Assembly (NCBI RefSeq): GCF_005298175.1
Contig: NZ_SZYH01000001.1
Coordinates: 868,001 to 932,000, forward strand
DNA length: 64,000 bases
Origin: Marinobacter panjinensis
GTDB lineage: Bacteria; Pseudomonadota; Gammaproteobacteria; Pseudomonadales; Oleiphilaceae
Direction: 5' to 3'
Positions 9,745 through 18,300 of this stretch are shown in pieces; position 1 is the first letter of the stretch; each line of letters begins with the position of its first letter. Position numbers and translations under genes: made by a program. The notes under the pieces are model-generated. The model was not told where the DNA came from. It ran no database searches and saw only the letters and a list, made by a program, of their open reading frames with translations.

Positions 9745-9803
9745 CCACCCTCTAACATCAGGGTGGAATGACTGAGCGGCAGGGGCGAAAGCCTCTGCCG
9801 TTT
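9745..9803 (+). terminator. double hairpin, probable terminator after the PRC-barrel gene
   Basis: A 7-bp stem (9745-9751 with 9760-9766) is followed by a 10-bp stem with a GAAA tetraloop (9777-9786 with 9791-9800) ending in TTT. The T-run is short, so efficiency is uncertain. Confidence 0.5.
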
Positions 9804-9842
9804 CCATGGGCCGCCGGGTCGATCTGCGTGCCAGGCAAATAC

Positions 9843-11198
9843 ATGCAGACAAATATGCGACTAGCTGATTTTATTCGTGCCGAAATTGGGGCAATACTGG
9901 CGAATTGGGAAGAATTTGCCAAAGGCATCTTTCATGCCGGTCACATGGACAAAAGCAGTCTGCGCGACCACGCCCGCGACATGCTACTGGTAATTGCCGA
10001 CGATCTCGATTCACAGCAGAGCGAGACCGAACAGGCCGCCAAATCGAAAGGCCGTGGGCCGGCAAGCGGTGGAGAGTCCTGGGCTGAAATTCATGGTGGC
10101 GACCGACACACCAGCGGCTTCAGTGTCATGGAGACCGCTTCCGAGTTTCGGGCGCTACGTGCGAGCGTGGTGCACCTTTGGACAAAAGCTCACCCAACGG
10201 TGACCGGACCACAGCTTGACGACCTTACCCGATTCCATGAGGCTATAGACCAGGCCGTTGCGGAATCGCTGGAGCATTATGCCACTGTAAAAGAAATGGA
10301 AACCCGACTGTTCGGCGCTATTCTGGTGGCATCGCCGGATCCGATTTACGTGCTGGATCTCCAGGGCCGAATTATCTATGCAAACAAGGCCACCGCCGAT
10401 CTCTTCGCCCTGGAGCCCGAGGCGGTTATCGGAAAGTCCAACTTTGACCTCGGGTTTCCATTCGCCTCCGACTTCAAGCGCAACCAGGAAAAGGTTATTT
10501 CCGAGCAGGCAACGTTCCGGGGCAAGTTAATCCACACCTTTGCTTCTTGCCAGGGTGAAAGATTCGATTATCTGCTTGCACCAGTGCTGGACGAGCATCA
10601 GCACACCGAAGCGACAGTCTGCATTTTCCGGGATGTTACCGAGCAGGCGCTTGCCGAGGAAAAAATATGGCATAACGCCCACCATGATGCTCTGACCGGA
10701 CTGCCGAACCGGCGCCTGTTCCTGGATCGTCTGGAGCAGGAGGTCAAGCATGCGAACCGAAACAGCCTGCCGCTGGCCCTGCTTTTTATGGATCTTGATG
10801 GCTTCAAGGAAGTCAACGATTCCCTTGGCCATGAAGCGGGAGACCTTGTTCTGTGTGCGGTGGCTGAGCGCCTTGCTAATTGCGTCCGGGAGGACGATAC
10901 GGTTGCCCGCCTGGGTGGCGATGAATTCACCGTAATTCTCGCTGCTACAAAACGCCGTGAGGATGTTGAGCTTGTGGCCCAGAGCATTATTGATGCACTC
11001 GCTAAACCCTTTCAGACCACACAACAGCCAGTCCAGATTTCTGCCAGCGTCGGAATCGCGTTCTACCCCAGGGATGCATCATCGCCTCTCGATCTGGTAC
11101 AAGCGGCGGATCAGGCCATGTACAACGCCAAAAAATCCGGCGCGAACCGGATGTATTTCTACGATACACTCGAGAAAACGGACAGGCATCCGTCCTGA
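9843..11198 (+). CDS. RsbRD_N-PAS-GGDEF diguanylate cyclase
   Basis: The protein probably makes c-di-GMP. From the ATG at 9843 the product has about 451 residues. An N-terminal helical domain of the RsbRD_N type (RLADFIRAEIGAILANWEEF) is followed by a PAS domain (ILVASPDPIYVLDLQGRIIYANKATADLF, middle of the protein) and a C-terminal GGDEF domain (HDALTGLPNRRLFLDRL, DLDGFKEVNDSLGHEAGD, RLGGDEF). The intact GGDEF signature and a REDD sequence five residues before it, an RxxD inhibitory site, predict an active, product-inhibited cyclase. No EAL domain or membrane segment is seen, so it is probably cytoplasmic. ATGs at 9843 and 9855 are both possible starts. It is convergent with the DUF2254 gene with a two-base gap. 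Confidence 0.88.
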   Translation: MQTNMRLADFIRAEIGAILANWEEFAKGIFHAGHMDKSSLRDHARDMLLVIADDLDSQQSETEQAAKSKGRGPASGGESWAEIHGGDRHTSGFSVMETASEFRALRASVVHLWTKAHPTVTGPQLDDLTRFHEAIDQAVAESLEHYATVKEMETRLFGAILVASPDPIYVLDLQGRIIYANKATADLFALEPEAVIGKSNFDLGFPFASDFKRNQEKVISEQATFRGKLIHTFASCQGERFDYLLAPVLDEHQHTEATVCIFRDVTEQALAEEKIWHNAHHDALTGLPNRRLFLDRLEQEVKHANRNSLPLALLFMDLDGFKEVNDSLGHEAGDLVLCAVAERLANCVREDDTVARLGGDEFTVILAATKRREDVELVAQSIIDALAKPFQTTQQPVQISASVGIAFYPRDASSPLDLVQAADQAMYNAKKSGANRMYFYDTLEKTDRHPS

Positions 11199-11200
11199 AT

Positions 11201-12472
11201 TTACAGTGCTGAAAATTCAGCAGTCCTGCGCACCGCATCGATATCGTCCTGAACCACCATGGCGCGCTCCGAGCGCGCCAGTGCCATTCGTGAATGTTTT
11301 TTGGCGGTGGCAACCATCGCAGGGTTATCTGTTTCAGCCAACGCATAGAATGCTTTTTGCAGTCGGATGGAAACCTCAACCATGCCCGCACCGTCACGGG
11401 CAATTGCCGTAAAGGCATCGTCGAACAGGTCGTCGACAACCAGCTCCGGAACCGATACACGGTCATAGGTGATCGCCCGCAATCTGTCCTTTTCAAGCGG
11501 GGATTGCCAAAGCGTAAACAGCCGTACCAGCGTACCAATAACATTGATCGCGGTTCCCGGGTCATTGATACCAGGTGACAGCGCCTTGTCAGCGATCTCG
11601 GACAAGGCAAGAAGCCCGAAGCGGGGATCATCTTCGAAGGTTCGATTCGAACTGATCGTGAAGGCACTGGAAAAATCTTCTGGCTCAAACGCCTCGCGCC
11701 CTTCGATATCCTCCACAATACGAAGCAACGGCCTGCGTATCGTCACGAAGGTACCTGGCAGCGCGGTCACCACCACTCGGCAATTGAGCGCTTCAGCGCT
11801 GGATTGCAACCTCTCCAGATCAATGTGCTGGACATAGCCAACTGTCGATGGGCATACGGAAACTCCCTCGCCGTCGGTCTGGTGCGGGGAGACGGCCAAA
11901 GCCCCCAGCGTGGGCGCATGGCGGCGCCGACCCAGAGCATCACCGGCTGCCTTTTCTGCTTTCTCAATGATATTCACCACCCGGCCCAGTCGGGCGATTC
12001 TGTCCACCCAGCGAACGAAGGTGATCACCACAATGGCGAACACCAGAAGGGTGAGCACGAACATTCCAAACAGGCCCGCAGAGGCAAACAGGTCATTCTG
12101 GACCGCGACCAGGGAAACAATGCTGAAGATGAACGCGCCGATAAACGCAGACAATGCGTTCTGGGTAACGTCATCAGCGATTACCAGGGGAATGGAGCGA
12201 GGCGTCGCGCCGGCACTGGCGGACGCATAAGCGGCAACCATTGAGCCCACTGCAAACGTCGCAATGACCAGCATGCTGGAAGCCATAACGGACAGCAGGG
12301 CCTCGACGGAATCCAGCGTGACCTCGGGCAATACGCTGGAAAGCCCCATATCGTCAGCCAGCCTGCCGATAAACGTGCCACCGATAGAAAGCACGCACAG
12401 TATCAGTGGTTTGACCCACAAGCGCTCTTTAAGCCGACTGATGAAAAAACGAACGCTGTCCGTGCTCAACAT
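11201..12472 (-). CDS. DUF2254 family membrane protein
   Basis: This 423-residue inner-membrane protein belongs to the uncharacterised DUF2254 family. Four membrane segments are visible in the first half: LWVKPLILCVLSIGGTFIG, ALLSVMASSMLVIATFAVG, FIGAFIFSIVSLVAV and FGMFVLTLLVFAIVVITFV. A soluble C-terminal half contains the family hallmark FGLLALSEIADKALSPGINDPGTA. The start at ATG 12472 (MLSTDSVRFF) is preferred; a longer frame continues upstream but is unconserved in character and overlaps a pseudogene. Function is unknown in the family. It tends, in my recollection, to turn up beside stress genes, which fits this block. Confidence 0.85.
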   Translation of the reverse strand: MLSTDSVRFFISRLKERLWVKPLILCVLSIGGTFIGRLADDMGLSSVLPEVTLDSVEALLSVMASSMLVIATFAVGSMVAAYASASAGATPRSIPLVIADDVTQNALSAFIGAFIFSIVSLVAVQNDLFASAGLFGMFVLTLLVFAIVVITFVRWVDRIARLGRVVNIIEKAEKAAGDALGRRRHAPTLGALAVSPHQTDGEGVSVCPSTVGYVQHIDLERLQSSAEALNCRVVVTALPGTFVTIRRPLLRIVEDIEGREAFEPEDFSSAFTISSNRTFEDDPRFGLLALSEIADKALSPGINDPGTAINVIGTLVRLFTLWQSPLEKDRLRAITYDRVSVPELVVDDLFDDAFTAIARDGAGMVEVSIRLQKAFYALAETDNPAMVATAKKHSRMALARSERAMVVQDDIDAVRRTAEFSAL

Positions 12473-12515
12473 CCTGAGGCCTGCTTGCGGATATCCCCGG
12501 TGCTTTGTCGCTTCA

Positions 12516-12836
12516 TCAAGTTGAAGGAACCCTGTCAGAGTCAAAATGGCGATGGGCCGCAACCGCAGTGATAAAGGCGGACGCGATCTCACCTGCATCG
12601 GCGCTTTCTGCCAGAAGGAGGCCCGGGGCGTCCTCCATCGTTTTGTCCGCTTTTATATTGTTCGCCTGAGTCGCCGGTGAACAGGCCGACCCGTGGACCC
12701 ACAAAATCAACCGCAGCGCCCGCATCGGTGAACGTGCTGTAAAGGATGGCGAGCCGCGGGCGTGCTTCGCAACTACGTCGTTGGTTCTGAGCACGCCGTC
12801 ATTTGACGATATAGCCGATTCCTTTTTCGTGGCCAT
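12516..12836 (-). pseudogene. decayed remnant resembling the C-terminal domain of a KatE-type catalase
   Basis: An open frame starts at ATG 12836 after AAGGA (MATKKESAISSNDG) and ends at 12516, but its middle is not protein-like. In another frame on the same strand (about 12760-12660) one reads RPRLAILYSTFTDAGAA then VDFVGPRVGLFTGDSG. The end of the first frame reads LAESADAGEIASAFITA then VAAHRHFDSD. Both pieces resemble the flavodoxin-like C-terminal domain of large-subunit catalases (AG-x5-V-x-P-R-x-G, and the terminal AAHR-x-W/F-x-R). The frame change and the missing segment between them suggest internal deletion plus frameshift. The catalase core is absent. The family match is from memory and moderate; expression as a small unrelated protein cannot be excluded. 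Confidence 0.5.
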
Positions 12837-13118
12837 GATTCTTTCCTTGAAGGTGGGGAATGTGGGCAATCGAGATACCGCTCGAACCGCTAGCCTTGAT
12901 GGATTTTCAGGGCGCTGAGGTGAGCTGTCTGTTCGGTACCGAACCCTTGCGGCGAACCGGACCTGCCCCGGTCCTCCGACTCGGTTTTCCATTCGGTGTG
13001 ATAGCGCACCGACACGTCAACCGCCCACGAGGTGATGGTTCACCTTGAAGCCGTAATGGAGAAAATCGTCGCTTGGGGACGGCCACATACGCCATACCTG
13101 ATTCGTGAGGAGTGACAG

Positions 13119-13375
13119 ATGGACCTGAAAAGCGGATACCCGTTCTGGACCGTCATAAATGGCCTGGTGTATGCCTTCCCGCAACTGAATACTGACCTCA
13201 GTTGTAATGTGCGACTCTGCAGCACAAGGTTTCCCGGTTATTCCCTCACCTGCAGGCGGAACCGGCCTTTGCCTGGGCAGGCACGTTTGCTGAAACCAGT
13301 GACGGGCTGCCGCTGTTTGGTCACCACTCGCAGTACGGGCCGCGCGTGCTGTTTGCCTTTGCGCGTCTGGCATGA
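13119..13375 (+). pseudogene. remnant of an FAD-dependent oxidoreductase (DadA-like), internally deleted
   Basis: After a good GAGGAG site, ATG 13119 opens MDLKSGYPFWTVINGL and AFPQLNTDLSCNV, the distinctive N-terminus of a family of glycine/D-amino-acid-oxidase-like flavoproteins. In those the next residues would form the GxGxxG nucleotide-binding motif. Here the homology stops at about 13210. From about 13217, in a frame two bases out, the sequence reads LFPHLQAEPAFAWAGTF then AETSDGLPLFG and ends at a stop at 13373-13375; this is the C-terminal substrate-side signature of the same family. Roughly 30 N-terminal and 50 C-terminal residues remain, so most of the gene has been deleted across an out-of-frame junction. 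No functional enzyme is expected. Confidence 0.75.
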
Positions 13376-13446
13376 TCGTATCCCGATAAACATTCTCTTA
13401 CCAAACTACAACCGACATCTTCTGAGGTTGCCAGTACTCTCTCGCA

Positions 13447-14214
13447 ATGATTCGAGTATTGATACCTTGGGAACGCCCCTTGTGGTGCGGACAGATTATA
13501 AAAGCGCTGATACTGGCTGCCTTCCTGCCACTGTCGCTGCCATTGCTTGCCGGAGACACAAAAGCCGGGTATCGACTGCTTGAGCTGGACGGTTACAAGG
13601 TCAAATGGGGCGAGCAGATACTGGGGGCCGGGGCGAGCATAAGCTATGCCTTCGCTAACGAAACAATGCGGTTCGAGGATGCGCGCAACTGTGGCATCCT
13701 GGCGCCGATGAAACTGCTCTCCGGGCAGGAGCTTTCCTTCGAGGCACTGGAGCGCGAGACAGCGGCGGCATTTCGGGTCTGGGAACGAGCTGCTGACCTT
13801 TCATTCCACCGGATTGCTGACGCCCGGGATGCGGATATTGTTCTCGGTGCGCAAGGTCAGCCCCGCCGGCGGGCATTTGCCAACGTAGCCTACGCACCCG
13901 ATGAGAACGAAGGTGTGCGCGCCATCGAAAAGTCGCTGGTATGCCTCAACCCCGAGCAGAAGTGGAAAGTCGGGTTCGGTGGCGACAAAGAAGTCTATGA
14001 CATCCGCTACACGCTGATTCATGAGATCGGCCACGCCATCGGCCTGGACCATCCAGGTCCATCCGGGCAGGTGATGGGGTTTCGCTACACCGAGGCCTTC
14101 CCCGGGCTACAGCCCGGAGATTTGAGTGGCATCCGTCGACTCTATGGGCGTGGAGCCAAAGGCAGTCAACTTGCCGATGGCCCCGATACCCATCTCTTCA
14201 ACTCAGCGCTTTGA
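13447..14214 (+). CDS. secreted matrixin-like zinc metalloprotease
   Basis: The 255-residue protein has an N-terminal hydrophobic export signal (IIKALILAAFLPLSLPLLAG, about residues 17-36). Its metzincin zinc site HEIGHAIGLDH (about 193-203) supplies three histidine ligands and the catalytic Glu, and VMGF downstream forms the Met-turn. A C-terminal segment LQPGDLSGIRRLYG is the usual end of M10A matrixin domains. It is expected to cleave proteins in the periplasm or outside the cell. No clear cleavable propeptide cysteine switch is visible. It is convergent with the outer-membrane barrel gene with only a few bases between the stops, and upstream lies a decayed oxidoreductase, so it probably has its own promoter. 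Substrate unknown. Confidence 0.85.
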   Translation: MIRVLIPWERPLWCGQIIKALILAAFLPLSLPLLAGDTKAGYRLLELDGYKVKWGEQILGAGASISYAFANETMRFEDARNCGILAPMKLLSGQELSFEALERETAAAFRVWERAADLSFHRIADARDADIVLGAQGQPRRRAFANVAYAPDENEGVRAIEKSLVCLNPEQKWKVGFGGDKEVYDIRYTLIHEIGHAIGLDHPGPSGQVMGFRYTEAFPGLQPGDLSGIRRLYGRGAKGSQLADGPDTHLFNSAL

Positions 14215-14220
14215 CGCGCT

Positions 14221-14769
14221 TCAGAAGTGGTAACCCAGGCCCACGGTATAAGCCCAGATTCCGTCGTCCTGGAACGCATCGGTAGCATCATCGGAGTCGC
14301 TGAACAGGAACTGATACTCAACGCGCCCGAGGATAAAGGTCTTTGACCGAACGTAGTACTTTATGCCTGTTTCCAGGCCGGCGAAGGCGCTGTCCTTGAC
14401 TCCGTCCCCGTAGATTCCGCCGAGGCTGGCACCGACGAAGGGCCGCGCACGATTTTCAAGGAAATGATGGTTGAGGTAGCCACGGGTTGAACCGTTCCAG
14501 AAATCGTCCGTAACCCCTTCGCCTTCGATATCAGCGTAATTGATGCTTTGCCGGATACCGGCAACCGTTTTGTCCCGCAGATACCAACCAAGATCGCCGG
14601 TTAGCCCGATGCTGCTGCTGTTGAAATCCCGGTCGCTACTGCCGGTGCCGGATAGGGAGAATTCCCGTTCGCCCTCTTGGGGGCCGAATTCCGGGGACTG
14701 TGCGGCTACTGCCAGGGGCAGTGCACCGAGAACACAAAAGGTGATTGCCGCAGTGTTGGCTCTGATCAT
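14221..14769 (-). CDS. small outer-membrane beta-barrel protein
   Basis: The 182-residue product has a signal peptide (MIRANTAAITFCVLGALPL to AVAAQS, about residues 1-24). Alternating hydrophobic/polar strands follow (GLTGDLGWYLRDKTVAGIR, TRGYLNHHFL, FAGLETGIKYYVRS, FILGRVEYQFLF), and it ends in YTVGLGYHF with the terminal phenylalanine typical of BAM substrates. This is the pattern of an eight-stranded OmpA/OmpW-like barrel. An acidic loop (SDSDDATDAFQDDG) would face outward. Function is unknown; a structural or adhesion role is inference. GGAAGCTCC before the ATG does not give a strong ribosome-binding site on the coding strand. Confidence 0.75.
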   Translation of the reverse strand: MIRANTAAITFCVLGALPLAVAAQSPEFGPQEGEREFSLSGTGSSDRDFNSSSIGLTGDLGWYLRDKTVAGIRQSINYADIEGEGVTDDFWNGSTRGYLNHHFLENRARPFVGASLGGIYGDGVKDSAFAGLETGIKYYVRSKTFILGRVEYQFLFSDSDDATDAFQDDGIWAYTVGLGYHF

Positions 14770-15072
14770 GGGAAGCTCCTTGCTTTCATTGTTCAGATTG
14801 CATATCTGTAGTGCGCCAATACATGCCTGGCGCGGATTGTGGCGCGACGGATACTACGGCAATCAACCGACGCGAACCCACATCTTCAGAATCATTGACT
14901 CACCGGTCAGCAGTCTGTGCGGAAGCGCACACAGGACGCTTAAATCAGCTAAGTTAGACAACGCACGGACCTGACCTCGAGCTTCAAGTACTTTGGGAGC
15001 CTCACCCTGCATCTCTATGAGTTCAGGGCAAGAGGCAGAACTCAAACGGAACAGCTATCAGGAGAGCAACTC
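14770..15072. other. intergenic stretch, no gene recognised
   Basis: These 303 bases lie between the divergent barrel gene and the small hydrophilic gene and must hold both promoters. I could not pick confident -35/-10 pairs or a conserved RNA. Short open frames here have neither ribosome-binding sites nor protein-like composition. Confidence 0.5.
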
Positions 15073-15303
15073 ATGAACAGGAATCAGACCGAAGACCATG
15101 CAAACGAGACCAGGGACAAAAGCGAGAATCCTGACGACGAGTCCGAGACCGTGTTAAGAGAGATCAATGACGATACCGAGAAGCAAGGCAGGAAGGGTCG
15201 TCCCGAGTCAGAAAAATCCAGTGACAACGCCAGAAAGCATGGCGACAAGAAAGGCACCGTGCTGGGCGAAGTCAATGACGACAATGAGAAGGGGAACGAA
15301 TAA
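15073..15303 (+). CDS. small very hydrophilic protein with an internal repeat
   Basis: This 76-residue protein is almost entirely charged and polar (Glu, Asp, Lys, Arg, Asn, Ser) with no hydrophobic core, and so is probably disordered. It is preceded by a strong AGGAGAG site seven bases before the ATG. A motif recurs: ETVLREINDDTEK (about residues 26-38) and GTVLGEVNDDNEK (about 61-73). I do not recognise the family. Composition resembles small hydrophilins induced by osmotic or desiccation stress in other bacteria, but that is an analogy only. It is convergent with the glucan synthase gene, 43 bases away. Confidence 0.7.
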   Translation: MNRNQTEDHANETRDKSENPDDESETVLREINDDTEKQGRKGRPESEKSSDNARKHGDKKGTVLGEVNDDNEKGNE

Positions 15304-15346
15304 ACCGAACAACCTCTTGACCGAACAATATCTCTAACGCCGCAGA

Positions 15347-18300
15347 TCACACGCTGCCCAGCTCCACCTCGACAAAGTGCTCCCTGCGGTCGTCAATCAG
15401 CGGAATTCGCGCGTCCGGATTCACATTACCATCCACCGTCATGCGGGTTACCTGCCCTGCCCCATCTCCAACACGCCTGACGGTGATGTGGTAGACGGTG
15501 TCTCTGTAGCGGTAATGGATTTTGTAACCCTCCCAATCAGCCGGGATACAAGGCGCAATTCGCAGATGGTCCACTTCCAGCTGCAGCCCCAGCAGGGTTT
15601 CGGTGGTAAGCCGGTACATCCAGCCCGCCGCCCCGGTGTACCAGGTCCAGCCTCCCCGGCCAGTGTGTGGCGACACACCATAGATGTCCGCGCACATGAC
15701 GTAAGGCTCGACCTTGTAGTGTTTGATGGCTTCAGGCGTGCTGCCGTGGTTCACAGGGTTGAGCATGGCAAACAGTTCCCAGGCTCGCTCGGTGTCGCCC
15801 AGCATGGCAAATGCCATTGTGGCCCAGATGGCGGCGTGGGTGTACTGGCCGCCATTCTCGCGCACGCCGGGAATGTAGCCCTTGATGTAGCCGGGCTCCA
15901 GGTCGGATTTGTCAAAGGGCGGGTCGAGCAGCTGGATGATCTGCTTGTCACGCCTTACCAGCCGCTGGTCCACCGCCATCATCGCCTGATGGGCCCGTTG
16001 CACGTCGCCGCTGTTCGAGATCACCGCCCAGCTCTGGCTGATCGAATCAATCTGGCATTCATCGTTACTGGTTGACCCCAGGGGAGTGCCATCGTCGAAA
16101 TAAGCACGCCGATACCAGGCGCCATCCCAGGCCTGGGTTTCTATGTTGCTGCGCAGTTCTGCCGCCTGGGCACTGCACAGCTCGGCAAAATCCTGATCAT
16201 TACAATCGCGGGCCAGGCTGGCAAACAACTCGAGGTTCTCGACCAGGAACCAGGCCAGCCAAACACTCTCGCCGCGGCCATCCTTGCCCACGAGGTTCAT
16301 GCCGTCGTTCCAGTCGCCACAGCCCATCAGCGGCAAATCATGGGCGCCGAATCGCAGTCCGTACTTGAGCGCACGCACGCAATGCTCGTACAGGCTGGCC
16401 ACTTCAGGAGAGCGTTGCGGCTGGTCGTAGTAAGCCTCCTCCTCCGCATACAGTTCACGCCCTTCCAGGAAGTGGATCGGCTCGTCGAGCACGCTGGTAT
16501 CGCCGGTCGCCCGCACATAGCGGCAGGTAGCATAGGGCAGCCAAAGGTAGTCGTCGGAAAAATGGGTACGCACGCCCTGCCCGCACGGCGGGTGCCACCA
16601 ATGTTGCACATCACCCTTGAGGAACTGGCGGCCGGCGTGCCGGACCAGCTGCTCGCGGGCAAGCCATGGCGCTGCGTGGATCAGCGCCATGGTGTCCTGC
16701 AGCTGGTCACGGAAACCAAAGGCACCACCGGACTGATAGTAGCCGCTGCGACCCCACAACCGGCACGACAGGGTCTGGTAAACCAGCCATCCATTGGCCA
16801 ACACGTTCAGCGCCGCGTCCGGCGTGTCGACATTAACCGCGCCCAGGGTGTGGTTCCAGTATTCCCATACCGCCTCCAGCGCTTGCCGCGCGCCCGCATG
16901 CCCACCGAATTGCTGGACGAGATGGCGGGCCTCATCGGCGTTGCCCGCCGCGCCGAAGACGAACACGATTTCGTGTTCCTGGCCGGCGTCGAGTTCGATC
17001 CGGGTCTGGATCGCGGCGCACGGATCGAGGCCGGCGCCGGTCCTGCCTGACAGCCGCTTCCGGCGCATCGCGGCCGGACTGGCGAGCGCTCCGTTACGGC
17101 CGATAAACTCGGTGCGGTTTCCGCTCACCGTCCGCTCGCGCTCGCTGGTCTGTGCGAACACCACCCGGTTGGCACATTCACGACCGTAGGCATTGCGGGC
17201 GAACAGCGCGCCGGTGTGCAAATCGATTTCGGTGACAATGTGCATCTGGTTGGCATGCCGCCACTCGCCGAGCACCAACTCCCAGAACCCGGTGAGGGAC
17301 AGGCTGCGCGCACGCTTCGACTCGTTGCGCAGCTTGACCACTACGAATTTGACCGGCGCATCCATGGCGACGTAGGTGTAGAGCGCGGAGGCGATGTCGG
17401 CCTCAAAGTGCTCGAACACGCTGTAGCCAAAGCCGTGCCGGCACACGTACCCGGAGCGGCCACGGGCAGGCAGCGGCGTCGGCGACCAGAACGCGCCGGT
17501 TTCCTCGTCGCGGATGTAGACCGCCTCTCCGCTGCTGTCCGAAATGGGGTCGTTGTACCAGGGGGTAAGGCGGAATTCATGCGCATTTTCCACCCATGTA
17601 TAGGCGCTGCCGCTCTCACTGACGACAGTGCCAATGTGGGGGCTGGCAATGACGTTAGCCCAGGGCGCCGGCGTGGCCTGTCCGGGTTCGAGGGTGACGA
17701 CGTATTCGTGTCCATCGGGCGTAAAGCCGCCAACGCCATTGCTGAAAATCAGCTCGCGTGGCTCCAGTGGATAGACCGTTTCGGCGCCCTCCTGCAGCGA
17801 AGGCTTCAACAGATCTGATGGGCGTCCTGTTGACACACGTCGATCCACCTGCTCGATCAGGGTCTCGGCGGTGTCGCTGAAGACGATGCGTGACACTGTC
17901 TGCAGCAGCACACGCTCATCCTCGGTAAGCTCTTCGGCACGCCGCACGAAGATCCCACCCGGTTTATCGATTACCTGCGCTTCGGGTCCCGCATTGATCA
18001 GCCCCATGATCAGGTCCTGCAGCTCCGCCCGATAGCCGGAGAAACCTTCGTTGACGATCACCAGGTCAGCAGCCAGGCCCTTCATTCGCCAATAGGCGTG
18101 TGCCTGCACCACCTGCTTGACCAGATCGATGCGGTTGAGGTCGCCGATGAACAGCAGGACGATGGGCAGATCCCCCGAGATGGCAAAGCGCCACAATCCT
18201 GACTGCCCCAACTGATTGCGGGCGATGATATCGGGCGCCGCACGGCGCAGGGCATTGCCGTAAATGACTGAGTTGGCCAGACGGCCAAATTTCTGGGCAT

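Noticed and set aside
12837..13118. A 36-codon frame ending EKIVAWGRPHTPYLIREE before the oxidoreductase remnant
   Set aside because: No start codon with a site and no recognised family; probably chance or an unidentifiable fragment.
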